Under the pieces are notes generated by a model. That model was not told where the DNA came from and searched no databases. It worked only from the letters and a program-made list of their open reading frames with translations. A stretch of 64,000 bases of DNA from Steromphala cineraria (lineage: Eukaryota; Mollusca; Gastropoda; Trochida; Trochidae), in NCBI GenBank assembly GCA_916613615.1, contig OU744721.1:79551060-79615059 (forward strand), read 5' to 3'. Both the position numbers and the translations under genes were made by a program. Shown here in pieces: positions 61,674-64,000 of the stretch. Within the stretch, counting starts at the first letter, position 1. The number at the start of each line of letters is the position of its first letter.

Positions 61674-63180
61674 AAACATTTGCAGAAGGAAAATTAGATT
61701 TGTGTTACTTTCCAAAAGTGAGAGTTAGTTGAATGTTGAATTTTTTTTAAATTAAATCGTTTGAAAATAATTAAGATATTTGCCCGGCATTATGAAGACA
61801 CATGCTGTAATCACCTCTGTGATATTTTCACTGACATGAAAAAGTTATATCACACTCAGTGGTGAGAACACTTTTCTAGAACTGAGAACACTCAGTATTT
61901 AGCACAAAATAGAACTCAGCCTCTCACCACAAAGCATATATTAAATACTATTGATGCATAGAAATTTGTACCAATAGAACCCTATTCATTACCTTAAAAC
62001 TTCTAGAATGCCACACAAACAGTTTGAGTTGGTCAAAACAACCTTTTTATTAATGTTTCTCTCCCCTTTCTGTTAGCAGCAGCTGGCTATATCTTATTAC
62101 AGTAATTATCTGATTCAGGTGAAATGCTCAGGTCAAAAAAGGGCAGCGACCAACTGTAGTTTCACTTTGTATTTATAAACAAAGAGAGGAATCGTAATTG
62201 TAGCTGGGGAAACATTTCTTTCAGATTGACTCACTTTCTGTCTTCTTCAATATGTGTAAACTGCAGCTGGTTTCATCTGCTTCCTGGAGATCCCATTACA
62301 GCAATTATCTGATCATTTTCTGTAGCCAGGAGAAAATACAACTGTTGATCGTAGTGCTAGATAGACAGAAAACAGATATGGAATTTAAAGGGAATATAAG
62401 TTTTAGTTAAAGAAAAAACATATCACACAAATACAATCACAGAATCATACATGAGTACAACTATAGTTTTAATATATTTACATTTCATGAACTGAAGTGC
62501 ATGTGCGATGTGTATGTGCCTGCCAAACATTAACTCGCAGTTCAATCTCAAAAGTTCATACTACATGATAAGAAAGGATGAATAAGAATAAAGACTAGTA
62601 AATCTGATTTTCTTTTCATTTTCAGTCAAGAAAACTGTTAAACATGCCTGCTTCTGTCTAACATAAGATCATTTTGTTTTAACAACTATTCATTTCATTT
62701 CTGACTTCACTTAATGACATTTATTGGAGCAATTGATATTCAAATTGATATTAAGTAGTTTTGAAGGCATGGTAATATGCCATAATAGTTTTATTTTCAT
62801 TATTTGACAGCATTCATTAAACAAATTTAAAGGACGCTTTCATCGAGAATTAACATGCCCAGTTCTCAAAGCATCTGAACTAAAGAACTTTCAATAAACT
62901 ATAAAAGGGTGTTCATGCTTGGATAATCGACTGCTGAGGGACAATCAATGAGGTTCTTTGTCAAAGTAATATCCCTTACCTTATCAATATTGGTGCTGTT
63001 CAGTGCCTTTGGACCTCTTCTTATGAAGGCATTTGGGGTTTGCTTGTTTTTCTCTGCATAATAGACTTAAGTCAATGCATTTTGACATTTTCAAAACTTA
63101 TTCTCAAGAAATATCTAATTAAATATTACACGAAAGCTACTTATGGTATTTCATCTTTATATGCTGCAGTAGTGAATTGA

Positions 63181-64000
63181 GTGGGGTCTAGATTGAGTTA
63201 AAATTTTACAGATAGTTATGTATCTTTGTTGTTCCATTCTTCAAGTTTTCACATATATTTAGCGTTACACCGTGTGTATTTCCTAACCATACTGTAGAAG
63301 AGTAGAAGAAGTTTTTAAACAGCATAAATGTCTTCAAACTAATTCAAAATAGGCTTGAATGAGACATATATTTCAACCAATTGACCTTTCTTTCGACATT
63401 TCGATATATGGCCTTTTGCACATCATGATTTCGTGAGTTGTGTAACGCAGTGGAAGCTTGTTTAACAATGTTAATAGACAACAGAGCACTTTAGTCTTGA
63501 AATTCAATTATGTTTTTATTACAAAAGATAAAACCAAAAATATTTCCCAAATATATACAAAATTTTTACAGCAAATTTTTGTTCATGACACTATTGTCCG
63601 AATATGACCTACCTAGTGTCAAAAACCGCCAAATAATGCAAGTAGAAACCCTTTATTTCTACTACACTCGAAAAACGAATATCAAAAACTCTTGAGAAAC
63701 ACCGAATATGTGAACTCTCTAAAGTTATCCAAATACGAATTTATTTAACCAATTCAAATTAGAAATGGCATATACAAATGCCTACAAACAAGTTCGAAAT
63801 TACATCTTGATTGTAAAGTTCAAATATTATGAGAGACAGCCGCCAAGAAACGCGACTGCTCTCAACAAAGCCAAAATCAAAAGTGAAGCCAACATGTGCT
63901 TTCCAGCACGGGCTGCAACGAACTCGTGTACATTTCAGTTACGTTCATGCAAACGTTTTTCATAGCCGGGAAAATCACAAGTCCTTCAGACCAAGTTGTT
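63181..64000. other. Non-coding, no feature recognised
   Basis: Resembles the 32.5-32.7-kb array block at its start (cattgagtggggtc, taccatactg) and then becomes unrelated. Two 60-66-codon ORFs are not supported. Confidence 0.4.

Larger units (their letters stand above)
15105..63180. repeat. Degenerate array of multi-kb non-coding duplications
   Basis: The same sequence blocks recur in similar order across about 48 kb. Examples: the aaacaccaggtg block at 15108, 22680 and 25515; the gagctgcatgtt core at 16.1, 20.5, 23.4, 28.0, 34.9 and 60.7 kb; the gtcccagtatcagaatacaag block at 29.2, 38.25, 38.97 and 41.07 kb; the cagctggctatatct block at 31.1, 40.2, 51.8 and 62.1 kb; the gagtgttgagggacaatc block at 31.8, 54.1 and 62.9 kb; and the tcctcgatttaaagtactatg block at 33.5 and 55.07 kb. 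Core-to-core spacing is 6.8 kb between 28.0 and 34.9 kb. Divergence ranges from high (15-26 kb) to low (37.4-41.1 kb). No ORF is conserved between copies, so the array is non-coding or long dead. Many mobile elements have landed in single copies. Confidence 0.8.

Noticed and set aside
1..64000. CRISPR array, operon or bacterial signals
   Set aside because: The direct repeats seen are satellites or tandem duplications without regular unique spacers. Composition, introns and elements are those of an animal genome.

Overview
This window reads as a stretch of AT-rich, intron-bearing animal genome, most likely from a bivalve mollusc. The pointers are the recurring tacatgta-type motifs, a pearl-like tandem-repeat element of the kind known from oysters and clams, and a Mag-clade (Steamer-like) Ty3/Gypsy retrotransposon with a leucine-tRNA primer site. 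No conserved single-copy host gene is visible. Nearly everything that can be recognised is mobile DNA or duplicated non-coding DNA.

Layout. 1-5 kb: mostly featureless, with a 34-bp-arm hairpin and a short dispersed repeat framed by a 30-bp direct repeat. 5.06-9.93 kb: a complete but broken Gypsy element with 153-bp LTRs, GAATT target duplication, PBS, gag-pro, pol and polypurine tract. Pol is broken by two one-base deletions, one further frame change and one CGA-to-TGA-type stop. 11.6-12.5 kb: a pearl/Helentron-like element with four ~171-bp tandem units and an (ACGG)n tract. 14.2 kb: a foldback palindrome followed by a CRE palindrome.

From about 15.1 kb to 63.2 kb the window is a degenerate array of large non-coding duplications with units of several kb. 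A ~200-250-bp core recurs at 16.05, 20.53 (partial), 23.38, 27.94, 34.76 and 60.55 kb and is better kept than its surroundings. Other blocks recur in nearly the same order. The array is useful because its paralogous copies act as empty sites for later insertions. They date and delimit a truncated LINE tail (23.6 kb), a CRE-bearing foldback (33.5 kb), a LINE carrying a second LINE (52.3-53.9 kb) and, most strikingly, a 9,062-bp insertion (41144-50205). Also in the array are TTAA-flanked MITEs, an 85-bp-TIR MITE, a palindromic actcctaggagt element and a complete Tc1-type transposon (56679-58231). The Tc1 transposase has lost its first catalytic Asp and its natural start is cut off by a stop codon.

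The 9,062-bp insertion is the best candidate for something undescribed. It duplicates a TA target, has short imperfect inverted termini, and carries next to each terminus an array of 32-bp units. Each unit is built of three 10-11-bp palindromic, CpG- and GATC-rich modules. Its interior has CpG-rich patches and possible small exons but no recognisable transposase. A second candidate is a small spliced gene (35669-36565), with good donor, acceptor and poly(A) signals, lying between palindromic ends. A third is a family of foldback palindromes that each lie about 100-130 bp from a perfect TGACGTCA site.
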